Of a stretch of 64,000 nucleotides of DNA, positions 1 through 12,168 are shown in pieces (position 1 is the stretch's first letter; each line of letters opens with the position of its first letter). Source of the stretch: Dipteronia dyeriana (Eukaryota; Streptophyta; Magnoliopsida; Sapindales; Sapindaceae); assembly GCA_032871835.1 (NCBI GenBank), contig CM065296.1, positions 122,708,146-122,772,145 of the forward strand, given 5' to 3'. The notes under the pieces were generated by a model, which saw only the letters and a list, made by a program, of their open reading frames with translations, ran no database searches and was not told where the DNA came from. Made by a program: the position numbers and the translations under genes.

Positions 1-1381
1 AATCAGAAGAAGGCTACCAAGGAGTTATTCCTTTGGGGGGGCGTGGTCTATCTACAATGACAAGGCCAACAACTTGACCTAACTAGATCGAGCTCCTGCT
101 GTTCAGTGAAGATATTGAACCTTATAAGGTATATTTCTTCCTAGCATGAGAAGTGTGGAATGTGATTTAATCACACTATAGTTTCATTTAAGTTCTATTA
201 ATATTGTTATCAGTGTTGCTGTTGGTAATCATAAAAGAAGTGACCTTCATTTTTGCATTGTCAGGTAAAATAGTGGAAAGCTGGCTTGGCATAACATGAA
301 GGGTGCAATTCTGGATCCTTAACAGAACATATAATCATACGGAGCTTCTTCACCTATAGGTCCTTGGACTTGGGATCGAGAATCAAGTGGCCCGACAAAT
401 CTGCAACCCTTTGATTTCTCGTAATCATCATTTCTGCTTCGGAGAAGCAACATCTGTGATATTATTAGCATAATTGAATTGAGTAATAAATACTAAGCAT
501 GTAATCATTGGATAGTGAAAAATTTACCATCCCAGTGCATAGCATAAGCTTATAGGTGCCAATTGTTTGATTGTATATTTAAACTCATTTGAGTTGCAAT
601 AATTCAATGGTTAATTTTTAACTCATGTTAAGAGGAGCACATTATTGACACTTGACCGAATGGTGATTGATGTTTCTTTGGCATTGCCTAATTTAATAAC
701 TTTATTTTATTTTATTTTTTTAACGATTAATTAACAAATTGAGTTGGTTATTATATATAGTTAAGTTCAGTTTCAAACAAAAACAATTAAAAAGTTTGCT
801 TATATGGCAAGGACCAAGGAATTCCAAAACACGACGGATCGTAGTTGTGATTCTATCTAAGTTTCCTAAATGAATAACAATCTGATTACTAATAGAATAA
901 ACCAGCCCTGTGAGTCCATGCTCTTCTTGATCGCTACGGTCTGCTTCTGCAAACAATGTCTTTGCAAGCCCACTCTGGATATCCATTATGATGACCGTGT
1001 CAACTTCTTGAGGTCTGTCACTCAACATCGCTTGGATTTACTCAAAAGATTCCATGTTGGTGTCTTTGTCCTACCCATGCTGGTGCTGCTCGCTGAGGAA
1101 TATGGTAACGGGCAAGATCAGGAGGATGATATTGGTCAGAGAGATTAAAATAGAGATGCACATCACATATATAACTCATGGAGAAGCAGATTAGAATCAT
1201 TAAGAATACACATCAATCAGCAAGATCAGCCACACCTGAGGGAGAGAAATGGTTAGATCACAGGTTAAAAGATCGTTCCATCTATCACACATATATCCCC
1301 AAACAGAAATTGTTTGACAAAAGAAACCAACAAATTAATACATAGGTGAAACAAGTGATCAGATTCTCTCTGCTTTCATTT
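1..1381. other. Intergenic region, no supported gene
   Basis: No gene is supported here. The part next to 1381 is probably the 3' UTR of the minus-strand gene that ends at 1382. At about 720-1150 the minus strand has a 102-codon open stretch of ordinary composition, preceded in frame by a stop; it could be a remnant exon, but I recognise no family. The rest is AT-rich noncoding sequence. Confidence 0.5.
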
Positions 1382-4330
1382 TCAGTCATGCCATGCAAAA
1401 TTTCCTCTGCCTTCTCTTAAGCTTCTTCCTCTCCTATAGTCGATTTCCGCATCAGAACTTGATAAACCTAGATGATATTTTCTGCTGATTCTGGATGATC
1501 CCATCTTTGAAAATATGTCCTCTTCACCAGGTGTACTTGATCCAGAGTCATTCCCTGGTTGCCTCCTTGATTTACTCTCCAAGTCATGCGATGACAGCAC
1601 TCCATTACCTGCAGGTAAAACATCCGGGGATCCAATGAGTAGATGGAATTGAAAACATTTGGAACACAATATTGTAAAAAATAGTAAACAAGTGTGATTT
1701 ATAGTGTTACAATCCATATTACTGGGTGGGTGGATTGTGATTGAATAATTAAAATCCTGGTTAAATGCACAAAATACTCCAGATTACTTGCATCAAGACA
1801 AATAAATACAAAAAATTCTACATAGAGGTATGTGCTCTTCATTACTGATGGTAGATAATAAATGACATTAGCTTATCAGAAGTTACGGTAGCTTTTCTAA
1901 ATTTCAATATTTCTATAAATCTTACAAGTGATTTCTGCAAAAATAAAGAAATGGTAAATTTTAGATTAAGTAATGAGAGATTGAGAGTTCACCTTCATAT
2001 CCATTGCATGACAATGTTAGTTTAAATGGTACGCCGTCAAAATCTGATTCTGATTTAAGGCTATTCTGACTCAGAAGGTTTGTCTGCCTTCTCTGTGCTT
2101 TTTGTCCTTCATCCACCAATGCAGGTTCTGCACTTTCTACAGAAGCAGGTTTATCCGAAGGGAAAGGTGACATGGTAAAGGAGTCATCCATCACATCTGT
2201 GATCTCCACGTATTGAGTAGTAGTGATGATTTCATCTGCACTAAATCCAAATGAAGCTCTATAAGCTTCCAGTTCTTCCACATCTTGTTTGGGACTTTTA
2301 GTGTGCCGATTCTGATGCCCATTTCCACCACCACCATTAGAGTAAGCATCTGAGTCCTTGGAAACACTTAACCTCCCACCAGTATGAGGAAATGGTGGAT
2401 TATGATCCAGATAGAATTGTGCAAAAGTAGCAGGACAGAAGAAATTTGTATCTTGAGACACCCTGGAGCCACCGTTGGTGTCATGCCCATATAGTCTGCC
2501 AGAACCACTCCTCGAATATTTACCATTCTGGGGAGAAACTGAAGGATCCCAATGTGGAGGGAACTCCCTTTCAGGAAAAGATGATGATAGACATTCACCA
2601 GATGTCCTTGAAATTGGTGATCTGAGACTGCTGGCAGGACTTCCAGGATACAGAGAATATGTTGCTTGAAGATCATTTGCTGCAAGGTAATTAGTCTTGT
2701 CAGTGCCTTTAAGATCCACAGAGGATGTGAGGAACCGAGCAAATGGCACATCTGGTGATGAGGGTGTGGTGAGGTGTGCCAACTCTGGTGGAGGAGTGAG
2801 AGGAGCAGTAGATGGCTCAGTTGTGAAGGTTGAGAAAACAGGAGGAGAAACCAGTTGGGTTTCGTGGGCATAAGGCCCGGTGGCATACATTGCGGAAGAA
2901 GGACCCCCAGGTGAATTGGCAGACAATGACAAGAAGCAACTTGGTGACTGAGCTGTTGAAGGAAGTGCAGAATTTGTAAACGATGCCGGTGAAGAAGGTG
3001 GAGCCAGAAGCGATGGAACTAATGTTGTAGTCTGGTTGGGCAACCCAGGAGCTTGAGGACCATTTTGCTGGGCTGCAGATGCATTGCCTTCAGGCATACG
3101 AATTGCAGGTACAATACGCTTTCCACCTTTCTGTGTTCCAAAACAAGTCAGTGCCCCCCAACATCCTCCCCATCTCTTTCGCTGTCAATAACATTAATCG
3201 CTATTCAGACAAGATTGTTCAATAAAAACAGAGGAATCAAATCAAAGAAATTAAATACAAGTCACTCGAAAATACATGTATTTAACTTTAAGTTGCCAAG
3301 CCCTTTCTCATACTGTCCAAATTTTGAGACATCAGGGATGAATCCATATTCTCAAATTTATAAACAAGCATATACAAATACATGTAAGACAATAAAATAA
3401 AAATGAAAACTCACACAAAAAGACAAATGATAGAAACTGTTAAGAAATCTGGAGCTAATTAACTTACAGGTATATTAAGTCCAAATTACTCAAAGCGTGA
3501 AACTCTTTTTTATTTATTAACAGATCACAAAACCAAAAGGGGGATCTTGATTCCCGACGCACACTTATTGCTACTCAATCCAAATTTATTGAAGATCTAA
3601 ATTATTCCAAATAAAATTATGCAAACCAAATGAAACATCAATTATGTAAAACAAGGGCGGATATATATCATGGATGGTTACATATATATCCAATATTAAG
3701 ATATATGGAAGCAATAACACTGAGTATAGAGTTGCTCAGTTTATACCATTCACTAAGTTTTTACAGAATTGAAATTTCTCAGATAGATAGCATGTTATTA
3801 TGTACATGAACTCTTGGCTAAAGATGATGCATCACATTTTACATTCATCCATTTAACCAAATATGGGGAAAAGTAAACTTTTTTATTAGTCCCTTTTGAA
3901 CAATTGTTGCTGCTAATCTTACAATCTGAATTGCGATAGTATAATTCATGGCAATGCTAATAGATCTATCAGAAAGTTGTAAACTGGTAAAAGAAAATAG
4001 CTAAAGATGGCAATTTGAAAGACAGACTGAGCAGCAAGCAGGCAATTTTCAGGTGGGTAACAACTTATTTGGTTTTCAAGTGTCCATATCATTATCATAA
4101 AAACTGAAAGCGAAATGGACAGCATTATATTTATAGATCAATTAGAGGCAAGAGAAGTAAACACACGAGACTAATCAGAGAAGAAGAAGGAAAAGAGGTA
4201 AATCAAAACCAGATCAGTGAAAGAAAGAATTGGCAGATCTGAAGAAAGAGAGCAAAAATGGCCAGATCTGAGAGTGAGACATATCACATACCCGTTCCTG
4301 CTGAGGGAATCTATTCTGCTCAGAACCCAT
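1382..4330 (-). CDS. Pro/Ser-rich protein of the At1g76660 type (hydroxyproline-rich glycoprotein-like), 3 exons
   Basis: The model joins three exons on the minus strand: 4330-4292, 3181-1993 and 1608-1382. All junctions are GT-AG and the frame is kept, giving 484 residues. The first exon encodes a 13-residue leader (MGSEQNRFPQQER). Exon 2 opens with a Trp/Gly/Cys motif (RKRWGGCWGALTCF), followed by a long Pro/Ser/Thr-rich region with motifs such as SLLAPPSSPASF and MYATGPYAHETQLVSPPVF. A conserved block ELEAYRASFGFSADEIITT and a C-terminal SSDAEIDYRRGRSLRE motif follow. This order matches the plant family that includes Arabidopsis At1g76660, annotated as hydroxyproline-rich glycoprotein-like. 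I see no signal peptide or membrane segment, so a wall location is not supported despite that name. The biochemical role is unknown. The gene looks intact. Confidence 0.88.
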
Positions 4331-4390
4331 AATACTCAGAGTAACTAGTAGTGTTACTAGTTTCTTTTACTTTTATTTTATCAAATTGGG

Positions 4391-4868
4391 TGCTTGCTGT
4401 TGCTGCTGCTGTTTGCTGCTGCTGCTGCTGCTGTTGTCTCACTCTCACATTTCTGGTTTATCTTCTTCTTCTTCTTCTTTCTAGTAGTTTCATCTTGTTG
4501 TTGTTGTTGTGGGTTTGTTTTGATAAGATTACAGGATTTAGATTAAACGAAGGCACCACTACTTAGCTTTATAAAGGGGCTTTAACACACAAGCTGACAC
4601 CATGTAGATTCTGCTATTCTGATATGCAACGAGAGAGAGAGAGAGAGGAAAAAGATGGATTTATTAATATGAATATGAATATGAAATATTAAATTATTGA
4701 ATAGAAAATCGAAGGACAAGGAAAGACAAAAGTAAAGCGAAAAAGACTCGCAGCGATAGAGATCAGTGATTAGAGATAGTCAGATAAATAGTCTGTCTAG
4801 GAATACGCATACTACAACTATTTCTTGATTTCCTTTTCCTTTTTCTTTTTCTTTTTCTTTTTCTTTTT
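4391..4868. repeat. Microsatellite-rich 5' flank of the At1g76660-like gene
   Basis: Immediately upstream of the ATG (minus-strand gene) there are several simple repeats: an imperfect CTG/TTG run at 4391-4436, CTT at about 4461-4480, GA at 4630-4648 and a pyrimidine-rich TTTTTC run at about 4828-4868. On the gene strand the last is a GAAAAA-rich tract. These probably lie in the 5' UTR and core promoter and would vary in length between individuals. No clear TATA box was assigned. Confidence 0.75.
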
Positions 4869-5362
4869 AATATATTTTTTCCATTTTCATTCTTTTCGTA
4901 TTACTCATAGAAAGGGCAAAAATGTGATTATATATTTCAAGCATGAGAATTGAGAAAGGGAAGAAAAAAGGGGCTTTAAAGTTAAGAGGTATGTCATTTG
5001 TGGCCTTGTGGGGGTGGGCTGATATACCCTTTGTACTATTCTCTATTGCTGCTGCTTCAGTTCTTCCTCTACAAAACAAACCCGATATCTTTTCTTCATT
5101 TTTCGTTATTGTAACCTTAATTCATATTACCATTTCCACTGCTACTTGTCTGATGTCTCGACATATTCTACTACTAGTCATATGCCCCACCACCTCCTCC
5201 AAAGTGTGTGCGCATGCCCACTCCAGTTCGTTCATTTTTTTTTATTGGTTGCATCACTCATTTTACATGTCGTTCACAAGACTTGTTTTTTTTTTCCAAG
5301 TGAGTTGAATATTATGTTGGGTCAATCGACCGCTATACATAGTTAAGCAAATATTGCTATTA

Positions 5363-5422
5363 AGTCGGAACCATACCTAATCACAAACAAATAGTCGGAA
5401 CTATACCTAATCACAAACAAAA
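5363..5422. repeat. Two tandem copies of a 30-bp unit
   Basis: The unit begins AGTCGGAAC and ends CACAAACAAA; the second copy starts 30 bp after the first with one base difference. This looks like a simple replication-slippage duplication. Confidence 0.85.
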
Positions 5423-5538
5423 GTGTTATGAGACTATCTTACAATGTAGCCAAGATTAAAAATTCCATTTTGATAATATAAGAATCGCTTCTTATTACAT
5501 AATTATTATGCCAGGCAAAAGAAATGAAACCGGCGAAC

Positions 5539-5590
5539 GGCCTTAACTACACAACCGAACAAGAGGCCTTAACTACACAACCGAACAAGA
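5539..5590. repeat. Two tandem copies of a 26-bp unit
   Basis: The unit GGCCTTAACTACACAACCGA plus six bases is repeated perfectly with a 26-bp period. No function is suggested. Confidence 0.85.
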
Positions 5591-6505
5591 GACTATCGTT
5601 AGCATTTCTTGATGAAGGAAAACATCAATAAACGCCAACTCCTCTACCGTGCATTCCACCCTATGATCTTCAAAGCGTGCATCAATGCCAAAACCCCAAT
5701 TTGACACCTTTTCGTATCCCTTAGAAATTAGAATCAACTTTAACGCTCACTCCAAACCCACCACAACCCCTACCCAACTTTTGTATGAAAAACATTGGAA
5801 TTCTAACTCAATCAGAAGAGGCCTTAGCGCCTTACCAATTGAACCAGCAAGCATATATATATGCATCAAATTTGCTATCAAATGATTAATATTATAAAAG
5901 AAAAAGATAAATATTATATATTTCATAAATAGGAATCAACATAATTGTCCAAGTTACAACTTACACCCATTGCCACTATTTGTAGTGCACTGCATCATTT
6001 ATCAGACAATGACAAATTGACTACCCTCCTCCTTTATCCGGGCTTGGGACCGGCTGTGTAGACACAAATCACACAGGCGGAGTTACTTTTTATTCTTCAA
6101 CTGTGTCTTCACACTTCAAATAATACCATTTCCATTGCATCCACAAGCCACCATTGTAATTAATCACTGAATGCACCACATACAATTTTATTATAGTTTT
6201 TCTTCTTTGCAATTACACAACTAAAATGTAATTTAAATCCCATCAAACTCGATTGCAACTGAAATTCCATTTCAAAATTTCTTATATAACTACTGATTAT
6301 TTTGTAAACTAGTTAGTATTCCTACTATTTCAATGCATTTAAGATGGGATTTTCCCCTAACACATTAGTCATTTGGCATCTTTTCACAATGAATTTTACC
6401 AATCAATGTCTTGAGTTGAAATCACATTGGTCAATAGTCCAGAGTTTAGCAACCAAAGAGCATAAAATGAAAAATAAATAAGTAATATATGACAGGTGAC
6501 ATACC

Positions 6506-7615
6506 GATGGGCGATGGCATGGGGCATTTGTGGTTCTTACAATGAAGCCTCTTACCGCAAATATAATATCTCAAAAACTCAACAACATATTTACATACAA
6601 TTCAAAAGATGAAATCAATTGAAAGCTAATATTGCAACACACACCTCAGAATATGGGGAGCAATCCCCATCACAGCAACTGCGCTTACAAGCATGCCGCC
6701 CACAATCCCTCATTATTTGACATTTCCCTTCACACACCAAATCTTGACAGCAAGGAACCTAAACCAGATTCAGTTAAGGCATTCCAATATTGAAATTACA
6801 CAACCCACAATTCCACAAAACAATGAAATACTTACAGCACCACTTTAAATTAATTCATGAACTCCCACTTCAAATTTAACGACACAAAAATGATCAATGC
6901 AACAATTCGATCATCATATACAGCAAGAAACCAACTCTAAGATTCAATTAAAGCAGTCGTATCTCCAACTTAACAACATAAATGATCCATCTAGCCAATA
7001 CAATCATCAATGTATAGAAAGGAACCAATGAAAACACAAACATTTCCAAGCAACACAACAAACTGAATTCATGTACCTCTTTCTTCAAGCTCCGGCACTT
7101 GCACAACTTATTAATAACAGTCCTACAAGTCTCGGTGCAGGATCCATGGTGGCACCTTTCGGGGCACCTATGCAGGCCACAGCTCAACATCTTATCGCGA
7201 GTAGAGCCACAGAGCGGGCACATCAACATCACACGGGCTCCATCATACACCCTCTTCCCACAGCGACATGTCCTCTACTCCTCTCCTGAAAAGGACACCC
7301 TCCAGGCCTCCACACTCTCCAAATGACACGCTCTCTCGCACACATGTTTTCTGCACCCTAGCACGTTCTTCCAAGGATTCTCACATCGAAAATCCCTCTC
7401 ACAACACTCCCTCTCCTGTTCAATCTTCCCACATTGACACTAGTAGAACGCCCGCGCTTTACAAGGCGGGCAGGGTTAGTCATGGCAGATTTGTACACAC
7501 TTATGTAACTTGCAATGTAACGGATTTGAACAGGTTCGGTTGCAAGAACAGTTTTTGAATCCGCAACGATGAACATCTTCAAGCTAGCCACAAAAACATG
7601 CACATTTAACCAACT
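6506..7615 (-). pseudogene. Fragment of an NFX1-type zinc-finger gene (NFXL2-like)
   Basis: Reading the minus strand from 7615 down, the translation repeatedly shows the Cys/His spacing of NFX1-type zinc fingers, as in HRCPERCHHGSCTETC, CKCRSLKKE, CGRHACKRSCCDGDC and CGKRLHCKNHKCP. NFX1-type proteins are large RING-containing transcription regulators or E3 ligases; the order of fingers here best fits plant NFXL2. At least three coding pieces are present (about 7612-7071, 6757-6655 and 6565-6506), separated by intron-like gaps with GT and AG ends, so this is a genomic fragment and not a processed copy. It is broken: in-frame stops follow CFCG, CHD and AFY, and around 7260-7330 the fingers continue only by switching among three frames. 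The N-terminal RING and the C-terminal part are absent. Confidence 0.8.
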
Positions 7616-9499
7616 TCATTGTTTTTGTTTTTTTTATTAAAAAATAACACTAAACTATTTTGAAGGTTGAAATATTCACTGCATACATTTTCTCACCAAC
7701 CAAAAGGAGAAATTTAACCTGAATTCTGCGAAAGCAAAGTCTAATTTTTAAACATCTAAGGGAGCTTAATAGAACAACATTTAAAAAAGGGAAAAGAAAA
7801 AAAAGTCGGCATAAATTAATTTTTGCTCAAATTGTCAGCTAGAAGGAAATGAAAATAAACAAAGTTTTTTCACAAAATAAATAAATAAAATAAAATCATT
7901 TTTGTATACCCCTGACTCGACCAGTTTTGGACTCGGGCTTGGACCAATCAAGCAAATGGCATCAGGCCCCTTTTATGGCTTCGAATCTGCATCTCCTTGA
8001 ATCTGCTCATCAATTCTAGAGATTACACTTGCAGATTTATGCAACCATACCATATTCTCCAAAAGAAATAGACATATGCATACAATAACACAATATCGTA
8101 TCATCTAAAACCATAATTTAAGAAGCAAATTATTCTAACAACTATAAGTTCATAACCGGCCGAATAAGTTTGGAATTTATATATCCAAAGCATCACCAGG
8201 ATGTTAATTAGATGTCTCAACACGTTTCCCACAACATTTTTCACCTCAGGTGAGAAAATACAGGGCTTTCTACCATGAGCTAAATCTAAGATTATGGGTT
8301 CAGTTCATTCTTATGGACCCGGAAATTTAGATAATCATACAAATCTTTTAAATGTGCTGAGCCTGAGGGTCCATAAATGATCATCAATCAGATTTCACAA
8401 AATGTTTAGACAGAAATCTGGCAATCTCTGTGAATCCAACCGAGTCTTTTTCACCGAAGATAGTCTTCAACTTATTATCGTAACTATGTCACACATAAAA
8501 CCTCAGGACAAGCATACATAACTAACAAATAAATAGACATAAATGGCGGACATGCCAGATATTTATGGTATCACAAAATAGTGTTTGTTAGTTCTTCATT
8601 CTTTGCTTTATTAGCAGCTGTTGAATGAAGAACTGCAAAGTTTGAAGATTTGATTACATTAACATTACAAGTACTTTTTTTATTGTTATATATATATATA
8701 TAATTAGTCATCCCCGTATGTCTCATGAAGTTTATCAACTTAATTTGCAAACAATATAGGATTATTAAAGTTTGTGATTTGTGGTTGTGTTTTTTGATTC
8801 AGGTTAAGAAATTGAATTTGAGTTGGGATAGTTAGGGTTTAGAAATTGTAATAGATTCGGGGATTAGGGTTTTGTGAAAATCAATTTTATTGCGTGAAAA
8901 AAAAAATAGTGTAAAACAATTTTATTGCGTGAAAAAACCCTTTTTTTTTTTGTGAAAAAAACAAAATTTTCGTGAGAATCAATTTTTTCCCTGTTCGTGA
9001 CAAATATTTTTTTTTTTCGTGAAAAACTTAGTTTTTTTCGTGACAAATATTTTGTTTACAAATCAATTTTTTTCCTAGAAAAACCAATGTTTTTCGTGAA
9101 AAACATTTTTGCCAGTTAGAAGCAAGTTGAAGAGAGGAAAGACAAGGAAGGAACCTGGAGATTGTTGAGTCTGATGTATAGCCAGAAACTAGCCCAGTGG
9201 ATATACACATGAACCCAGTTGCCGCTCTCACGCCACCTGACGCCGCCGCCGCCGATGACTTGGCTGCCGAGTGCCGACATCAGTAGCCTGCATCCCCCAA
9301 ACAACCTGTTGTACGCTGCTGCCATTTCACTCCCGCGCTACCTTTTCTGAAAGCTAAAACCTTAGAAATAAAGGATAATTACCTCCGAATCTCCGTTCAT
9401 TGATGACAGTCAAAATGGCTATTAAATTGAAAAGTTAGTTCCAAAACGAACATTTTTGGACAACTTTACGACATTTATAGCAATTCCATTCCAAATTCA
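7616..9499. other. Intergenic region with simple repeats
   Basis: No firm gene. A TA run lies at about 8685-8702. On the minus strand an open stretch from 9325 (starting MAAAYNRLFGG) ends near a GT donor-like site at about 9157; it could be a first exon but has no recognised family. Another short open stretch ends near 7990 on the same strand. I cannot join them into a supported model. Confidence 0.4.
8870..9105. repeat. Degenerate TTCGTGAAAAA-type repeats
   Basis: The motif TTCGTGAAAAA or TGCGTGAAAAA recurs many times with irregular spacing and long T or A runs between the copies. It looks like an expanded and decayed simple repeat, not coding sequence. Confidence 0.6.
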
Positions 9500-9508
9500 T
9501 TTATTTCC

Positions 9509-11020
9509 GGGATATTAAGACTGTAGTCCATATAGTTTACGTTTATCTGGGTTTTGGTCCATTAGATTTTGAAATTATTAAGTTCAGTCCTTCTGTAACG
9601 GTTTCAATGAAATGCCGATGCCAGAGGGCAAAATGACCCTTCTACCCTTGATAAAAATTGACACCTGTAAAAATACCTTTATGCCCTCCATTTTATAAAT
9701 TCCAAATTAAAAAAGGAATAACAAATAATAATAACAAATCAGATTTAAAACTAACCCAGCCCAATACTGAATGACACCCACTTATACTAATCAATCCCAG
9801 CCCAATACTAAATGCACCCATTTAAATCATCTTCTACCTCTTAATCGTTCTTCATCTAATCATCTCTCTCTCCTCGCCTGAAAATCAATTGAACCTTATC
9901 TCTCTCTTGCCATCTCATCTCTCTCTCTCGACTGATCTCTTGATTTGGGTGTTAAGTTTCTATGATTTGATTATGGGATTAGGGTTTTTGGCTATTGAGT
10001 TGGTTTGGTGGTGGGTTTCGATTTGGTGGTGGTGGTGGATTTGTATGAATGGAGTTCGATCTAGTGGTTGTGTTGAAGTTGGTGATAGGTTTCAATCTGG
10101 TGGTGGGTTTTGATTCTGGTGATGGTGGTAGTTTTGATGATGATGATGATGATGATGGATTTGGTTAGACGGTGGTGGTTGGGTGATGGGTTTGGTTGAA
10201 CGGTGGTAGTGGGTTGAAAGGATTTGGTTGATTGATGGTGGTGGTTGATTGGGTTTGGTTGAATGATGATGATGATCGAAAAGTCACAGCGTGATGATGA
10301 TGATGATGAATGGGTGTGGATTGGGTGGTGTAGGTGGATTGGAGGCTGTGGTGGTGGATTGGAGGGTTGGAGGCGTGGATTGGACGGTTGGAGACGGTGT
10401 TGGTGTGGGTTTGTTAGAGGCGAAGTTAGTGGTGTTGGTTGGAGGGGTGGTGGTGGAGGGTTGGAGGCGGTGTTGGTGTGGGTTTGTTAGAGGCGAAGTT
10501 GGTGGTGTTGGTTGGAGGCAGTGGTGGTGTTGGTTGGAGGGGTGGTGGTGGATTGGAGGCGATGTTGGTGTGAGTTTGTTGGAGGCGATGGTGGTGGATT
10601 GGAGACGGTGTTGGTATGGGTTTGTTGGAGGCAGTGTTGGTATGGTTTTATTGGTGGTGGCGGTGGTGTTGGTTGGAAGTGGCGGTGACGGTGGTAGATT
10701 GGAGTTGGTGGTGATCCGGTGAGGGTTTTAATATCTTTTTATTGTTTAATTAATTAAATTGTAATATTATTATTGTATTTTTTTATATTATTAAATACCA
10801 AGTTTACCCTTATTTATGAAATGCTTCTGAAAGATTTTGTCACATTTTCCATTTTGCCCCTGTTGACCTAACGGAAGTCAACGAAATTCTAACGAAATTG
10901 GACGGTAGGGACTGAAATATATATTGTCAGAGAACTAATGGACTGAACTTAGTAATTTTAAAAACTAGTGGACCAAACCCAAATAAATTCAAACTTGAGG
11001 GACTAAAATCTTAATATCCC
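9509..11020. mobile_element. Non-autonomous Mutator-like element with long terminal inverted repeats
   Basis: The left end GGGATATTAAGACTGTAGTC and the right end, read in reverse complement as GGGATATTAAGATTTTAGTC, continue as imperfect inverted repeats for roughly 100 bp. They share blocks such as TTTGGTCCA and AAGTTCAGTCC. The flanks are TTTATTTCC (9500-9508) and TTTATTTTC (11021-11029), a 9-bp target duplication with one mismatch, which is typical of Mutator-like elements. There is no transposase. The interior holds a CT-rich leader-like region followed by a GGTGGT/GGTTGGAGGC-rich low-complexity stretch (about 9990-10720). Pieces with the same left end occur at 34966 and 40824. Confidence 0.82.
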
Positions 11021-11226
11021 TTTATTTTCATTAGATGAGCGGTATTTTAGTAAATGAAAAGACGATAATAATTTATTTTGGATGTTTTTAGAAATCAATT
11101 TTCCTGATGAATGACATTTTATAAATAAGAAGATATCATTAATTTATTTTTGATGTTTTTTTAGAAATCAATTTTTTCTTTTATTTTTTAAAAACGAATA
11201 TTTATATTTAGTATATATATATATAT

Positions 11227-12122
11227 TGTCGTATGTAAATTTTACCAAGCATACACGTCATTGACATGAAGGAGAAAATAGCCAGGTGGACGCCCAAATG
11301 GGCACTCAGGAAATATCCTACGAGGCATCATTAAAGAGAAGAAAGCCCGAGTAAGCATATATTGAATGAAACCTACTCGGGATCAGTTAACAACACTCTG
11401 GACTGTTAAACAACGCTTCCACTCGGGCTCAAACGGCGCCACTCGGGCTCAAACGGCGCCACTCGGGACCATCAGGTATTACTCTTACTCGGGAATAAAT
11501 ACGACTCGAGTAAGAGTTTGGTGCTTATTTCACACGGATTAAGTCATTAAATACGCGAAGATATCCATCAGGAAAGAATCCCAAATAAAATTGAACATTA
11601 AGTTAGAAGAGTCCCCAATCAGGAAATAACTTGATTACTTTACGAAGACTACATTTTTATAAGGAAACAAGTCCAAATTGAACAGCACTACTAGAATCCC
11701 ACTCGATTTCCATAAAAGACTCCGAAACAGGAAAGAAGACAAATCAACCTCAAGCAAGTAACCGAATCACAATTAAATACAAAGATCTTGTATTACTTGT
11801 ACAAAGCAGATTAGGGTTCTATAAGCATATAAATAGACTCATAATATGGCTCCAAAAGATATAGGCAATATAGCATACAACAATCATAGCAAATACAGAG
11901 AGAAAAAAAAAAGAGATCGAGAGCTTGTAAACATCATATTTCCATAGTGAATTTTGGCTTGATTGATCCTTCAACCACTCGTGGACGTTTCTCTTGTCAT
12001 CGGAGTTTTACCACGTAAAACTTGTCTTCGTTACCCTCTCTGAATCTCTTTCTCTTTGAATCGATAGCTGAAATCCAATCCTTATTGGCTTTTCTGACAT
12101 AATCCAAAAATCGACGTCAACA
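11227..12122 (+). repeat. 5' LTR of the Tat element
   Basis: 896 bp, TG...CA ends. It contains a 20-bp tandem duplication (11421-11440 and 11441-11460, unit ACTCGGGCTCAAACGGCGCC) that is single in the 3' LTR, so one LTR changed after insertion. A TATA box (TATAAATA) lies at 11828-11835. Confidence 0.93.
11828..11835 (+). promoter_or_regulatory. TATA box in the 5' LTR
   Basis: TATAAATA is followed by GACTC. The same motif is at 26029-26036 in the 3' LTR, and the reverse-oriented LTR near 61.4 kb has the equivalent sequence. Position within the LTR fits the U3/R promoter of the retrotransposon. Confidence 0.6.
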
Positions 12123-12124
12123 AT

Positions 12125-12143
12125 TGGCGCTAGAAAGAGGGCC
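12125..12143 (+). other. Probable primer-binding site of the Tat element
   Basis: TGGCGCTAGAAAGAGGG begins two bases after the end of the 5' LTR. It starts with TGG, the complement of a tRNA CCA 3' end. The matching tRNA was not determined. Confidence 0.55.
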
Positions 12144-12168
12144 TGAACCTCCGAACTTGTTAAAAGCA

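Larger units (their letters stand above)
4869..6505. other. Intergenic region
   Basis: AT-rich sequence without a supported gene. It holds the distal upstream region of the At1g76660-like gene and two short tandem duplications listed separately. Short ORFs here have no recognisable content. Confidence 0.5.

Noticed and set aside
720..1148. Overlapping open stretches on both strands that look like ordinary protein
   Set aside because: No recognisable family, an upstream in-frame stop, and no clear splice sites; not enough to call a gene.
9116..9325. Possible first exon on the minus strand (MAAAYNRLFGG...)
   Set aside because: A donor-like site exists but no following exons or family could be recognised.
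10263..10722. Gly/Trp/Val-rich ORFs
   Set aside because: They are translations of a GGTGGT/GGTTGGAGG repeat inside a Mutator-like element.
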